Under the pieces are notes generated by a model, which worked only from the letters and a program-made list of their open reading frames with translations, did no database searches and was not told the DNA's origin. A stretch of DNA of 64,000 bases, taken from assembly GCA_019637995.1 (NCBI GenBank), contig JAHBUQ010000002.1, forward strand, positions 387,428 through 451,427. The letters are read 5' to 3'. Positions 7,804 to 17,860 of the stretch are shown here, piece after piece. Position 1 is the first letter of the stretch. Every line of letters begins with the position of its first letter. Source of the stretch: Ignavibacteriota bacterium. GTDB lineage: Bacteria; Bacteroidota; Ignavibacteria; Kapaibacteriales; UBA2268. The position numbers were made by a program, and so were the translations under genes.

Positions 7804-8434
7804 AACTATAATAGATTTTCTTTCTCAAGTGCCTTGGTACTGGGTTCTGATTATTGCATTTATAACTACATTTACCGAGAATATTTTCCCTCCATCGCCC
7901 GGTGATTCTGTCCTGGTTTTCATGGGTACACTGATTGGAATTAAATCAGGGAGTTTTGTGGAAATCTTGCTTGTTGCTACTTTAGGTTCTACTCTCGGCT
8001 TTGCGGTGATGTATTATTTGGGCTTGAAATTCGATACTTTGGTTATGGATGAGAACAGATTCAAATTCATCTCAAGGGACGCTATCAAAAAGGTTGAGTC
8101 ATGGTTTGCAAAATATGGCTACGGACTTATAATAGCCAATAGGTTTCTTTCAGGAACTCGTGCTGTTATTTCATTTTTTGCAGGTATGTCCAAACTTAAT
8201 TTTACAATTACTATAGCCCTGTCAATTGTTTCTTCACTTGTATGGAATTCTATTTTGCTTGGATTAGGCAATGCATTTGGTGATAACTGGGAAGCAATTG
8301 ATAAATATTTGTCACTTTACGGAAAAATAATCTTTCCTGTTGCGATTATAATAGTTGTTGTTTTTGTTGCATATCAGATTTTTAAAAATAAATCTAACAA
8401 CAAGAATAATGAAACCGATAATACTCAGGATTGA
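7796..8434 (+). CDS. DedA family membrane protein
   Basis: This 212-residue protein has the DedA (SNARE-associated/VTT) signature: TENIFPPSPGD near residue 27 with the conserved Glu, and NRFLSGTRAVISFFAGM near residue 115 with the Arg and Gly of the second re-entrant motif. Hydrophobic segments lie at about 12-32, 50-75, 135-160 and 178-198. DedA proteins recycle undecaprenyl phosphate or flip phospholipids, which fits a neighbour set making cell-surface glycans. Its start overlaps the HAD phosphatase by 8 bases. The polar Asn/Lys-rich tail is probably cytoplasmic. Confidence 0.88.
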   Translation: MLETIIDFLSQVPWYWVLIIAFITTFTENIFPPSPGDSVLVFMGTLIGIKSGSFVEILLVATLGSTLGFAVMYYLGLKFDTLVMDENRFKFISRDAIKKVESWFAKYGYGLIIANRFLSGTRAVISFFAGMSKLNFTITIALSIVSSLVWNSILLGLGNAFGDNWEAIDKYLSLYGKIIFPVAIIIVVVFVAYQIFKNKSNNKNNETDNTQD

Positions 8435-8746
8435 TTTTATTTATAATCTATGTAAAATAGACATTTTTTTTTAAACTATTTAGAATTCAGTCAGAAATGA
8501 CTTCTCTTAAGGGCTTAATCGTGTATAAAACATTGTTGTACAAGTAGTTTTCCGTATTTTTATTATTTTTTTAAAATCCTAATATGAAAAATAAATAATC
8601 AATATATCTACATTTTTAGCTGTTTTATTCAAATTGCTACGCATTTCTACTTACATTAAATTACTTAGAAAACAAATATTTCTTTATTCATAAATAAAAA
8701 ATATTTACATTTGTAATCTGTAATTTTTCAAGTACATAATTAGTAT
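8435..8746. other. AT-rich gap
   Basis: It contains no gene-like frame. At 8447-8472 a 5-bp AT stem (TCTAT/ATAGA) is followed by a run of nine T, a weak candidate terminator for the dedA operon. The 3' end carries a possible promoter for the kinase gene. Confidence 0.5.
8706..8713 (+). promoter_or_regulatory. Candidate -7 box for the PAS kinase gene
   Basis: TACATTTG matches TAnnTTTG 33 bases before the ATG. No -33 TTTG is visible at the expected spacing. Confidence 0.3.
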
Positions 8747-11233
8747 ATGAATACTAAAGTAGAAGATATTTTTACACGAATAAAAAATTCGAAAGACAAC
8801 TCAAAGGAGTTATCAAATACAGACAACAAGTTTATATTTGATAACAATTTTTTAGTTGAAGAACTCATTGAAAAATACTTGATACTTGAAAATGATAAAA
8901 ACAAATTAGAACAAGAAAATGAAAAGCTGAAATTTCAGGTAAAAAGGCTCCTCAAGAGTGAATCAAAATTTAAAAGAATTGCCGAAAGTACTTCCGATGT
9001 TATTTTTATAACAGATTTAGATTTGATTATAAAATATCTAAGCCCTTCATTTAGTGATAACTTTGGAGTACCGGTTGAAAGTGCTTTATCGAAACGACTT
9101 GATGAAGTTTACCCCGCTTCGACTGTTAAAGCAATTTTAAACAAACTTAGAGTTGAACTTAATAACGATGAATTCATAAATTTTGCCAATAATCTGATAG
9201 AATCAGATATAATTTCCAACACCGAAAGCATAATAACAATATCTACAAATGTTTCATTTTTAAGAAATGAGGAAGGCAATGTCATTGGTATTCATGGCGT
9301 TACCAGAGATATTACTGCCGGCAAGAAAGCTGAAAAGAAAATAATTGAGCAAAGAAACTTCATTTCATCTTTGATTGATGCTATACCTCTGCCGGTCTTT
9401 TACAAAGATATTAATGGAAGATATCAGGGTTGCAATCAGGAATTCAAAGAAGTAATGGGTGTTTGTAACGAGACAATTTCAGGTAAAATGCCTAATGAAA
9501 TATGGGATTTCGAATTAGCCGATATTTATCAGATGAAAGACAGGGAACTTTTTGAAAATATGGGAGTTCAGGAGTACGAGGGAGATATTATTGATAAAGA
9601 CGGCGTTAGAAGGTCTGTGATATTTTCAAAGCGTCTTTATTATGATGTTAATAATCAACCCGCCGGAATTGTCGGAGCATTCGTTGACATTACTGAAAGA
9701 AAGAAAAATGAGCAGATGATTTTCAATCAAAACAGTTTGCTAAATACTTTAATTAATAAGTTGCAGGTAGGCATATTTATGGTTGAATCGCCAAGTGGCA
9801 AACCTGTAATAGCAAATAATCTTGCAAAAAGTATATTAGGCAGAGGGATTCTGCCGGATGCCACAAAAGATAATCTCGATACAATATATGAAGCCTATAA
9901 GTATGGCACTAACGAAAGATATCCTATTGATGAAATGCCAATAATCAGAGGTATGCAGGGCGAAGAATCTTTTGTAGATGATATGATTATCAAGCGCCCT
10001 GATGGCAGATATACTCTTCTTGAAATTTACGGCACCCCTGTTTACGATAGTAAGGGCGATGTTATGATGAGTATAGCATCATTTAGTGATATCACTAAGC
10101 GAAAGGAAGCTGAAATTCTTTTACAGCAAAGTGAAGAAAGATTCCGTGCTTTAGCTGAAAATTTACCTGCTTTGGTTTGTGAATTTTTACCTGATAGTAC
10201 ACTCACTTATGTAAATCAATCTTATGCTGATTACTTTGGATTACCGAAGGACAAACTGATAAATAAAAAATTCTTTAGTTTCTTAAGTGATGAGGACAGT
10301 GTAATTTTATCCGGGAAATTTAAAGAACTTACAAAAGAAAACCCAATATTTACTAATCGCCATAAGATTGAATTTAACAACTCTATCAAATGGCATAACT
10401 GGTCAAATTGTGCTATTTTTGATGATGAAGGAAATATTATCAAATATCAATCCATCGGAATGGATATAACTGACCAAAAACTTGCAGAAGAAACACTTCT
10501 TCAGAGCGAATTGAAACTTAAAAAACTTAATTCTGCAAAAGACGTTTTCTTTTCAATTATTGCACATGATTTAAGAAGCCCAATGGGTGCTTTCAATAAT
10601 GTTACCAGACTACTCGATGAAAATTATTCGACTTTATCTCAAGATGAAATAAAATCATTTATAAAGATGATAAAAGAGTCAGCTGATAATATTTTTATTT
10701 TACTTGAAAATCTGCTTGAATGGGCTCAGTCGCAACAGGGAACTATATCGTATTTCCCCTCCGATTTATACATTTCAGTTTTAGTTGATAATATTATTAA
10801 AGTTCAATTAGCTAATTTGTCAAGCAAAGGCGTTATAGTTTTTAATCTTATACCGCCAAGTACTTATGTATATGCTGATTCAAATATGATAACTACTATT
10901 TTCAGAAATCTAATATCTAATGCTATTAAATTTTCTAAATTTGGAGATATTATTGAAATTGGCAAGCTGGAAGAAGGATTTGACAGTGATTCGGACTCTA
11001 TTTTCTATGTAAAAGATCAGGGATTAGGAATGGACGAAGAAACCCAAAACAAACTCTTTCAGATAGATAAGAGAGTGTCAACTCTTGGAACTGCTGACGA
11101 GAAAGGAAGTGGTTTAGGTCTTATATTGTGTAAGGATTTTGTCGAGAAACATGGAGGTAAAATTTGGGTTGAGAGTAAAGTCGGAGTCGGTACCATTTTC
11201 TTCTTTTCCATACCTAAAGTCGAAATGCACTAA
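8747..11233 (+). CDS. Cytoplasmic histidine kinase with four PAS domains
   Basis: The product has 828 residues and neither signal peptide nor membrane helix. A coiled-coil-like lead (residues 45-70, ENDKNKLEQENEKLKF) is followed by four PAS/PAC units at about 73-190, 204-322, 328-455 and 461-585, each ending in a DIT-type motif (TRDITAG, FVDITERK, FSDITKRK, MDITDQK). A HisKA domain follows with SIIAHDLRSPMG near residue 600 (phospho-acceptor His), then an HATPase domain with N box NLISNAIKFS, G1 DQGLGMD and G2 GSGLGL. It lacks a receiver domain and no response regulator gene is adjacent, so its partner is elsewhere. Its HisKA region resembles that of the receiver-kinase hybrid at 24958-26163. 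The ligand or redox signal is unknown. Confidence 0.92.
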   Translation: MNTKVEDIFTRIKNSKDNSKELSNTDNKFIFDNNFLVEELIEKYLILENDKNKLEQENEKLKFQVKRLLKSESKFKRIAESTSDVIFITDLDLIIKYLSPSFSDNFGVPVESALSKRLDEVYPASTVKAILNKLRVELNNDEFINFANNLIESDIISNTESIITISTNVSFLRNEEGNVIGIHGVTRDITAGKKAEKKIIEQRNFISSLIDAIPLPVFYKDINGRYQGCNQEFKEVMGVCNETISGKMPNEIWDFELADIYQMKDRELFENMGVQEYEGDIIDKDGVRRSVIFSKRLYYDVNNQPAGIVGAFVDITERKKNEQMIFNQNSLLNTLINKLQVGIFMVESPSGKPVIANNLAKSILGRGILPDATKDNLDTIYEAYKYGTNERYPIDEMPIIRGMQGEESFVDDMIIKRPDGRYTLLEIYGTPVYDSKGDVMMSIASFSDITKRKEAEILLQQSEERFRALAENLPALVCEFLPDSTLTYVNQSYADYFGLPKDKLINKKFFSFLSDEDSVILSGKFKELTKENPIFTNRHKIEFNNSIKWHNWSNCAIFDDEGNIIKYQSIGMDITDQKLAEETLLQSELKLKKLNSAKDVFFSIIAHDLRSPMGAFNNVTRLLDENYSTLSQDEIKSFIKMIKESADNIFILLENLLEWAQSQQGTISYFPSDLYISVLVDNIIKVQLANLSSKGVIVFNLIPPSTYVYADSNMITTIFRNLISNAIKFSKFGDIIEIGKLEEGFDSDSDSIFYVKDQGLGMDEETQNKLFQIDKRVSTLGTADEKGSGLGLILCKDFVEKHGGKIWVESKVGVGTIFFFSIPKVEMH

Positions 11234-11350
11234 CTCATATATTTTCAAAACTTTAAAATGAGTTCGCCGTACAAATTCTATTATCTGGTCATGCCTTATC
11301 GTTTACTCCTTTTTATGTTAACCTTTTTTTTGCAACACAGGATGTAAATC

Positions 11351-11387
11351 AAAAAGGCTTCCCAAATTAACGGGAAGCCTTTTTTTA
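11351..11387. terminator. Bidirectional Rho-independent terminator
   Basis: AAAAAGGCTTCCC and GGGAAGCCTTTTTTT form an 8-bp GC-rich stem flanked by an A run and a T run. It can end both the kinase gene (+) and the convergent 1371-residue protein gene (-). Confidence 0.9.
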
Positions 11388-11412
11388 ATGAGGTCAATTT
11401 GAAATAATCAAA

Positions 11413-14400
11413 CTATTTGATTACAACTAATTTCTGAGCTAAGCGTACACCATTAGATTCTAAATAATAGAAGTATGTGCCGCTGGCAAGATTATAATCC
11501 TGAGCATTGAAATTAATGTTGTGAGTACCTGTCTGGAAGTTACCTTCAGCAAGAATAATTCTACCTGCACCGCTTGCATCAGTCATTGTAATTTTTACAA
11601 ATGATTCTGTTGGTACAGTAAAGTTGATAGTTGCAACTGACTGAACAGGATTAGGAGTAGCAGTAGTCAGAGAGTATCCGCTCTGGAATACTTCTACAAC
11701 GCTTGTACTGCCTGTTGTAATTGTAACAGTTACTGTTTCACTCGTTACTGAACCACAATCATTGCTTATAATTACCAAGTATTCACCGGCATTATCAGGA
11801 GTAGTAACATCAACGATATAATACATATCGTCCGAATCCTGAACTAATCTGCTATTATGGAACCATTTGTAGTTAAGTACTTCCTGATCATCATTGCCTT
11901 CTGCAACAACATCAAGCATCAACTGGCGACCGGCTTCAATTGTAGCGTCTTGAGGCTGAAGCAAGATAACAGGAGGTGTATTTACTTTGAGAGCAGCCAT
12001 ATCTGATTGCACTTGTACAGTTGTTCCCTGAATAGTTACAGTAGCGTAGTAATTACCTTCATCAGCTTTATTAAGATTATAAATAATCAAATGCTTGCTG
12101 TTAGTGCCTTCAATCTTTGGAAGATTATCTGTAAGCATATTGCCATCTTTGTACCATTGGTAAATAAGTTGGTTTGAACCGCCTGAAGTAGCATCTACAT
12201 TAAATATTACTTCTTCTGTAGCACAAATAGTGTTAGCAACAGGTTGCTGAATAATATTAATTTCAAGATTTTCTTCAGTAAGTTTTGCAGTTTCGGTAGT
12301 AACCATACCACAGATGCCTTCAACTGTAGCATAGTATTCGCCTTGGTCAGGTAATCTGAAGTTAGCGATAGTAAGGTAATTTGATCTTGTGCCTGAAATC
12401 CATTGATTATCAGTTAATTTGATATCATTACCTTCGTCAACAACTTTGTACCACTGAACTTTTACTTCGTCATTAGCAATAGCACTTTCGATATTCTTAC
12501 CGTTAACGTGTGCATCAAATGACAGAGTAGCTACAGTTCCAACAAATACACCATGAGTCTCAGGTTGACGGGTAATGTCAGTTGAACGGGTTACATAAAC
12601 AGCTACCGGGTGTGAGTAAATTGGCTCTGTTTTACCCGGACCATTAACTAAACAACGGTAAACACCGGCTTGCTGGTGACGTAAATTTTCGAAATAAAGG
12701 ATTGGGTCAACAGCTCCCGGTATTGGTGTGCCGTCATGTTCCCATTGGTAAGTCATTGGTGCATTGTATCCTATTGCTGATGAAACTGTAAGGAAGTTAT
12801 CAGTAGCACCAACACAATCCACGAAACCTTCTGTCTGACGTTCAATTGAAATTGATAAGAAAATTTCATCAGCACCGGCATAATATGATAAACGTGGTTC
12901 GCCATCAAAGTCACTATGCTCAACATACCAGCCAGCCCAGTTGTCGTCTGAATTAAACAGAGGTGTATTAAATAGTAAAGCAGCGTTATACACTTTCAAA
13001 TGCGGATCTGAAGGGCTGAAGAATTCAACCAAAACGCTATTACTTTCTATCATCATTCCTAAATTGTGGATGGCTGCCATAGAAGCATAATTTGTACCGC
13101 CGATATTAGCAAGCACATTTCCACTTGTATAAATTACATTCTGGTCAATATTGGTTGCTGATGGAGCAGTAATTGCTGTTCCGGTGCCTTTATTAACAAA
13201 TATGTTTCTCATAATACTTGCATTATCGCCACTAACTCTTGCAACAGGATTGCCATTAAATTCAACAGATGATGTGTTATATATTACATAAAGCATAGGT
13301 GAATTTTCAACGTCAAGACCTAATATGTTTGATCCCATCAACATGTTATTGCCTGCTACACCTGAAGCATTCATGAAGTCAATCAATGCCGCACCAAAGT
13401 TTGCAGATTGTGACATTACAACCTGATTATGATTTACAATTGCATTCGCATTGATAACTTTGATACCATTCATATTTGAACAGTTTGTTATAGTGTTACC
13501 TTCAATATATGAAGTATGCATTTGAGATAATGAATATGGAGTTTCCTCATCATAACCTTCATAATGCTCTACTTTTATAAGTGCATCTTCAGCACTGCCA
13601 ACACCATTGATATCAGCAATAATATTGTTTCTGATTGAAGAGCCATTAAATGAGAAAATTGCACCATTTGGATTGCCTGCCATATCACGCTTGAAAGTGT
13701 TATTGTTGATAGCAACGTCATTACCATTTGCAGGTGCTTGGATATAGTTGTAAATACCATACCATGAGAAGTTCATAAAAGTATTATTATCAGCAACAAA
13801 AACAGGCGATGATGATGTTTCATTCCAAATACCTGCTGAACCCCTGTTAAAATCACTACCAGTTACAGAGAAATTATTTACATTATTTAATGTTAAAATA
13901 TTATAAGCAGCTGTTTTAGGAGCGTTAGACACACCATTGAAAACAACATCTTCAAATTTCAATCCATTCATATTATCGGCGGTTACAAGTCTGCCTGCAT
14001 TGCTGATATTTGAATTATTATTCTGAATTGTTATATTTCTGAAAGTTACATTATTAACATCTGCAAGCTGAAGAACGAAATTATTTGCTGTTGAAGGACT
14101 GTTAACAAGATAAACATCGTAAGCTTTGCCTGTAGATGAACGGAATATAAGTTGATTGTCGTTAGCCATACGGTTATTCAAAATTACCTGTCCATTATAA
14201 GTTCCGGGACGAATTTCGATAATTACTGCACCTTGGCCAAAAATACCGCTTGAATTCATGTATGAAGCAGCTTCAGCAGGTGACTGGAAGTGTGCATTAG
14301 CACCACCGGCAAAATAAGTACCTGCAGCCAAAGATGGTCCTATACCGCCTTGATATTTATCATTGCTTGGGTCTTCATCTTGAACTGCATTCGGGTTTTC

Positions 14401-15528
14401 TGTCCATACTTCTACTTCAAATGGACCAAGAGGAGTTTTATTATAGAATAAAAACGTACCCATATCCAAATCCTGGAACTGATTTTGTCTGATGTTTAAA
14501 CCTGTAAATGTCTTAGGTGTTTGTTCCTGACCATCAATTTTCCAGTAAACAGTAACCCTTGAAAGTGGTTTAGGAGCAAAATTCATTATACGTGCTCTTA
14601 CAGGAGTTACACCGGCACCAAATCCTTCAGGCGGACCGAAGAAACCTATTGCACCGCAATCATTGAGATTTGGTGAAATATTTACCTGATAAGTATCATT
14701 GCTTGGGTCTGCGTCAGGTGGATCATTATTTACATCTTTTACTGTAAATCTCATTTGGAATGGTCCAAAAACTGTTTCGTTTTCCGGATACACAAAATTA
14801 TAATTGCCAAGATTAACATTCTGAGTCTGGCCATTACGCATATTGCCTGTCCAGTTGTAGGTTCCCTGATATACGTTGTTAACCCACCAGTCAATTTTAC
14901 AAGCAGTCATAGCAACTTCATTATTAGAACGTAAAGTTGCAATAACAGGATATTCACCAACTAAAAAAGGCTTAACAGGACTTGTCATAGCTGTAATCTG
15001 TCCATCAGGAATTGGAGGCACTAAATTAACAGTATAATCTTCAACTTCGCCATAGGAAGAACCGTCGCAAGGCATAGGGGTTGAAGCCCAGGTCATTCTG
15101 ACACGTAGTCTTGTTGAGCCAGCTTTTGCATCAAGAGGAATTGTTATATCGCCAGCAAAATTTTTACCAGCGTCACTTGATGATAAAATAAATTCTTCAG
15201 TTGATGTATCAAACTTGTCGTCCTGATTAAAATCAATCCACAACCGGACCTGATCACTTGAGTAAGCATAACCGTTTACAACTTTCGCTGTATATGTATC
15301 CCCCATTTTCAAGTCGGTTGATAAGTGAGTATAATCTGAAATTGTGCTTGACCATTTCCAATCGTCAACTGCGATTGTGTTAAAATAAAATTCAGCAATG
15401 AATTCATCCTGATAAGTTGTGGATGCGCTGCAGTACTGCGACATTGATTGCGAGTACATAAGAGGAAGCATAATTGCTGCCAGTAGAATTATCCTTAGGG
15501 ATTTCATAAAATTAGAATTCTTTAACAT
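11413..15528 (-). CDS. Large secreted protein: GEVED domain, beta-helix, Ig-like domains, T9SS tail
   Basis: The product has 1371 residues. A signal peptide (SLRIILLAAIMLPLMYSQS) precedes a GEVED-type domain (residues ~30-165: LWIDFNQDDKFD, then GEVEDYTV). Two CARDB-like beta-sandwich repeats follow (to ~400). A right-handed parallel beta-helix region (~405-900) is rich in Asn ladders such as NNVTFRNITIQNNNS. At least three Ig-like domains (~925-1275) with YQWEHDGTPI, VQWYKVVDEG and YQWYKDGN patterns lead to a T9SS type A sorting domain (~1290-1371) with TPNPVQSVATINF, GTYFYYLESNG and LVVIK. Such proteins are exported by Sec, then by T9SS, and fixed to the surface. AGGTGA stands five bases before the chosen ATG. 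Function is unknown; a surface adhesin or glycan-binding role is inference. The Ig part is related to the 711-residue protein at 37210. Confidence 0.88.
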   Translation of the reverse strand: MLKNSNFMKSLRIILLAAIMLPLMYSQSMSQYCSASTTYQDEFIAEFYFNTIAVDDWKWSSTISDYTHLSTDLKMGDTYTAKVVNGYAYSSDQVRLWIDFNQDDKFDTSTEEFILSSSDAGKNFAGDITIPLDAKAGSTRLRVRMTWASTPMPCDGSSYGEVEDYTVNLVPPIPDGQITAMTSPVKPFLVGEYPVIATLRSNNEVAMTACKIDWWVNNVYQGTYNWTGNMRNGQTQNVNLGNYNFVYPENETVFGPFQMRFTVKDVNNDPPDADPSNDTYQVNISPNLNDCGAIGFFGPPEGFGAGVTPVRARIMNFAPKPLSRVTVYWKIDGQEQTPKTFTGLNIRQNQFQDLDMGTFLFYNKTPLGPFEVEVWTENPNAVQDEDPSNDKYQGGIGPSLAAGTYFAGGANAHFQSPAEAASYMNSSGIFGQGAVIIEIRPGTYNGQVILNNRMANDNQLIFRSSTGKAYDVYLVNSPSTANNFVLQLADVNNVTFRNITIQNNNSNISNAGRLVTADNMNGLKFEDVVFNGVSNAPKTAAYNILTLNNVNNFSVTGSDFNRGSAGIWNETSSSPVFVADNNTFMNFSWYGIYNYIQAPANGNDVAINNNTFKRDMAGNPNGAIFSFNGSSIRNNIIADINGVGSAEDALIKVEHYEGYDEETPYSLSQMHTSYIEGNTITNCSNMNGIKVINANAIVNHNQVVMSQSANFGAALIDFMNASGVAGNNMLMGSNILGLDVENSPMLYVIYNTSSVEFNGNPVARVSGDNASIMRNIFVNKGTGTAITAPSATNIDQNVIYTSGNVLANIGGTNYASMAAIHNLGMMIESNSVLVEFFSPSDPHLKVYNAALLFNTPLFNSDDNWAGWYVEHSDFDGEPRLSYYAGADEIFLSISIERQTEGFVDCVGATDNFLTVSSAIGYNAPMTYQWEHDGTPIPGAVDPILYFENLRHQQAGVYRCLVNGPGKTEPIYSHPVAVYVTRSTDITRQPETHGVFVGTVATLSFDAHVNGKNIESAIANDEVKVQWYKVVDEGNDIKLTDNQWISGTRSNYLTIANFRLPDQGEYYATVEGICGMVTTETAKLTEENLEINIIQQPVANTICATEEVIFNVDATSGGSNQLIYQWYKDGNMLTDNLPKIEGTNSKHLIIYNLNKADEGNYYATVTIQGTTVQVQSDMAALKVNTPPVILLQPQDATIEAGRQLMLDVVAEGNDDQEVLNYKWFHNSRLVQDSDDMYYIVDVTTPDNAGEYLVIISNDCGSVTSETVTVTITTGSTSVVEVFQSGYSLTTATPNPVQSVATINFTVPTESFVKITMTDASGAGRIILAEGNFQTGTHNINFNAQDYNLASGTYFYYLESNGVRLAQKLVVIK

Positions 15529-15875
15529 TGTATCACCTAAAAAGTTTATAAAAATTTTTTTAAATTCTTAATTTATATTCATAAAATAATTTTGCAATTT
15601 TCCAAATGGTAATTTAACTGTTTTTTTTCAAATACCAAAAAGATTTTTCAGATAAACACTATTCGAACTAGCTTTTTTGAATATTTTTTAAACTTCAAAC
15701 AAATTATTTCAAAATTTTCATTTCTAAATCAATTTAATAACAAAGTTCAATCAAGAAAGTTACATAACAATAAATAAATATAGGTTTTACAATATTGAAT
15801 GTAATTATTTAATTTTGCTGATTATATTTCTAAAAAAATGATTATATTAGTTTTTTTCAAAATGGATAATTTGAA
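15529..15875. other. AT-rich divergent promoter region
   Basis: It separates two divergent secreted-protein genes. It has long T and A runs and no open frame of note. TAATTTTG at 15810-15817 is a possible -7 box for the M1 peptidase gene. Confidence 0.5.
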
Positions 15876-17852
15876 ATGAAAATAAAAAAGTTACAAATTG
15901 GAATCCTTCTTTTTGCAATTAGTTTGATATTTGGCGTAACAGTTTTTTCTGAACAACAGCCACCTGACCCTCTTGAATATCGGGAAATGCCCTTTGTAGT
16001 ATTACATTATGATGTATATCTTGATTTAAACCGTTACACAAGCAGGCAAGTCGAAGGTGTTTGTACAATTACAGTAGCCAGAAATCGCACGATTGAAGGA
16101 GATAAGTTTATCTTTCACCTTGAGAGATTGAATATTAATTCAATTACATCAAATGGAATTGATTTGGATTTTGAGGCAAACGGACAAGCAGGCTCAAGAC
16201 TTTTTCATTATACAGTCGGATATCCTGATGAAGTATCTGATACTGTTGATTTTGTAATTGAATATTCCGGTGTAATGACAGCAGAAAATGCCGGAACTAT
16301 GTCATGGGGTGGAGTTCATTATGAAGAAGCTGTTCTATATGCTTTGGGTGTAGGCTTCAGAGCACCTTATGTTTCAACAACAAGGCACTGGATGCCTTGC
16401 TTCGACCATCCACAGAATAAAGCAACATATCGTGGGACATTTAAAGTTCCGGACAATTTCAAAGTTGCATCCAACGGTTATTTAGCCGAAGTGCGTGATA
16501 CTGATGAAGGTGCAAAAGAATTTGTTTGGGAGCATAACTATCCTGCCGCTACATACTTACTTACATTTGCAGCCGGTCCTTATGTATTGATAGAAAATAA
16601 TGATTACAAAGTTCCAATTCAGATATTTTCATTGCCGATTGACTCCACTGACAGCGAATTTGCCTATAGTGAAGTAACTGCAATGAATGACTGCTATGAA
16701 AGTCTTTTTGGCGATTATCCCTTTGAGAAAATCGGTTATACTAATGTTCGGAAGGGAGCTATGGAGCACCAGACTATGGTATCTATGCCTCGTAGCATAA
16801 TTGTAAGATTAAGTGTCAACAAGGATTCTAATAACGAAATTGCTGCTCATGAGCTCTCTCACATGTGGTTTGGGAATTTGGTTACGCCATTAGATTTCAG
16901 GCATGCGTGGATGAATGAATCTTTTGCGACCTACTGTGAATCACTTTGGCTTCGATGTCGAAATGGGCAGCAGGCATATTTATTGAATCAAAAAGGTAAA
17001 GCTGATGAGTATCTTAAGTTAATATCGAAAGAAGAAGGTGTATTCCCGCTTTATGACTTTCCAAGAGATTTGCCGTCATCAAATTATCCTATGACAATTT
17101 ATGAAAAAGGTGCTGTGATTTTGGGGATGCTTGATTGGCAACTTGAGCAGGAAGGGCTGAAATTTGAAGAACTGATAACTCAGTATTTGCAAATATTTGC
17201 TTATGGTAATGCTCAAACTAACGACGTTTTTCGTGTTATTGAATATGAAACAGATATGAACTGGGATTGGTTTGCTGACCAATGGATATATCGCGGTGGT
17301 TGGCCAATTTTCGATATAATTACATTTAGTGATATGCCGACAATTGTAAGCGATGAAATTGAAATACGTCAGGTTCAGGAAGGAGAACTTTTTATTAATG
17401 TACCTTTAGAAATTACTTATTATTTAAATGACGGTAGTAAATTAAGTGAAGTAGTTAATATTTCCGACCCGGTAACAAAACATAGAATATTGCCTGAAAA
17501 TCCTTCTTTGGTTGATTCCATAAAAATAAATGAAGGCAATATAGTTGCCGGAATTTATGAGCTTAGGGATTTTAAATCTTATGTTTCAGTAAATGAAGGC
17601 AACCATGTAAATATTCCCGAAATATATCAGGAAGGCAATTATTTATGTATAAATTACCAGTCTGCTGGAGGAGAAGTTAGAATCATTATTATTGATGTTC
17701 TTGGAAATACAATACTGAGCCGTAGTAATTATAACAAATCCGGAATGAATTCCGAAAGAATTATTTTGGAGAATTTAAATTCCGGAATATACTTTCTGAA
17801 TATTACAATAAAAAATGAAACTTATACTCATAAAATAAGTATAGTAAATTAG
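15876..17852 (+). CDS. Secreted M1 family metallopeptidase with T9SS tail
   Basis: The product has 658 residues. A signal peptide (IGILLFAISLIFGVTVFS) is followed by the M1 N-terminal saddle domain and the catalytic domain. The zinc motif HELSH at residues 325-329 and the third ligand Glu348 (WMNESF) are intact. The exopeptidase loop reads GAMEHQTM instead of GAMEN. After the helical segment a linker leads to a T9SS type A sorting domain (~585-658: EVRIIIIDVLGNTI, LNSGIYFLNITIKNETY). M1 enzymes remove N-terminal residues from peptides; here activity should be extracellular or on the surface, perhaps for peptide nutrition. yggS follows after 8 bases, so the two may share a transcript. Confidence 0.9.
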   Translation: MKIKKLQIGILLFAISLIFGVTVFSEQQPPDPLEYREMPFVVLHYDVYLDLNRYTSRQVEGVCTITVARNRTIEGDKFIFHLERLNINSITSNGIDLDFEANGQAGSRLFHYTVGYPDEVSDTVDFVIEYSGVMTAENAGTMSWGGVHYEEAVLYALGVGFRAPYVSTTRHWMPCFDHPQNKATYRGTFKVPDNFKVASNGYLAEVRDTDEGAKEFVWEHNYPAATYLLTFAAGPYVLIENNDYKVPIQIFSLPIDSTDSEFAYSEVTAMNDCYESLFGDYPFEKIGYTNVRKGAMEHQTMVSMPRSIIVRLSVNKDSNNEIAAHELSHMWFGNLVTPLDFRHAWMNESFATYCESLWLRCRNGQQAYLLNQKGKADEYLKLISKEEGVFPLYDFPRDLPSSNYPMTIYEKGAVILGMLDWQLEQEGLKFEELITQYLQIFAYGNAQTNDVFRVIEYETDMNWDWFADQWIYRGGWPIFDIITFSDMPTIVSDEIEIRQVQEGELFINVPLEITYYLNDGSKLSEVVNISDPVTKHRILPENPSLVDSIKINEGNIVAGIYELRDFKSYVSVNEGNHVNIPEIYQEGNYLCINYQSAGGEVRIIIIDVLGNTILSRSNYNKSGMNSERIILENLNSGIYFLNITIKNETYTHKISIVN

Positions 17853-17860
17853 AGGAAAGT

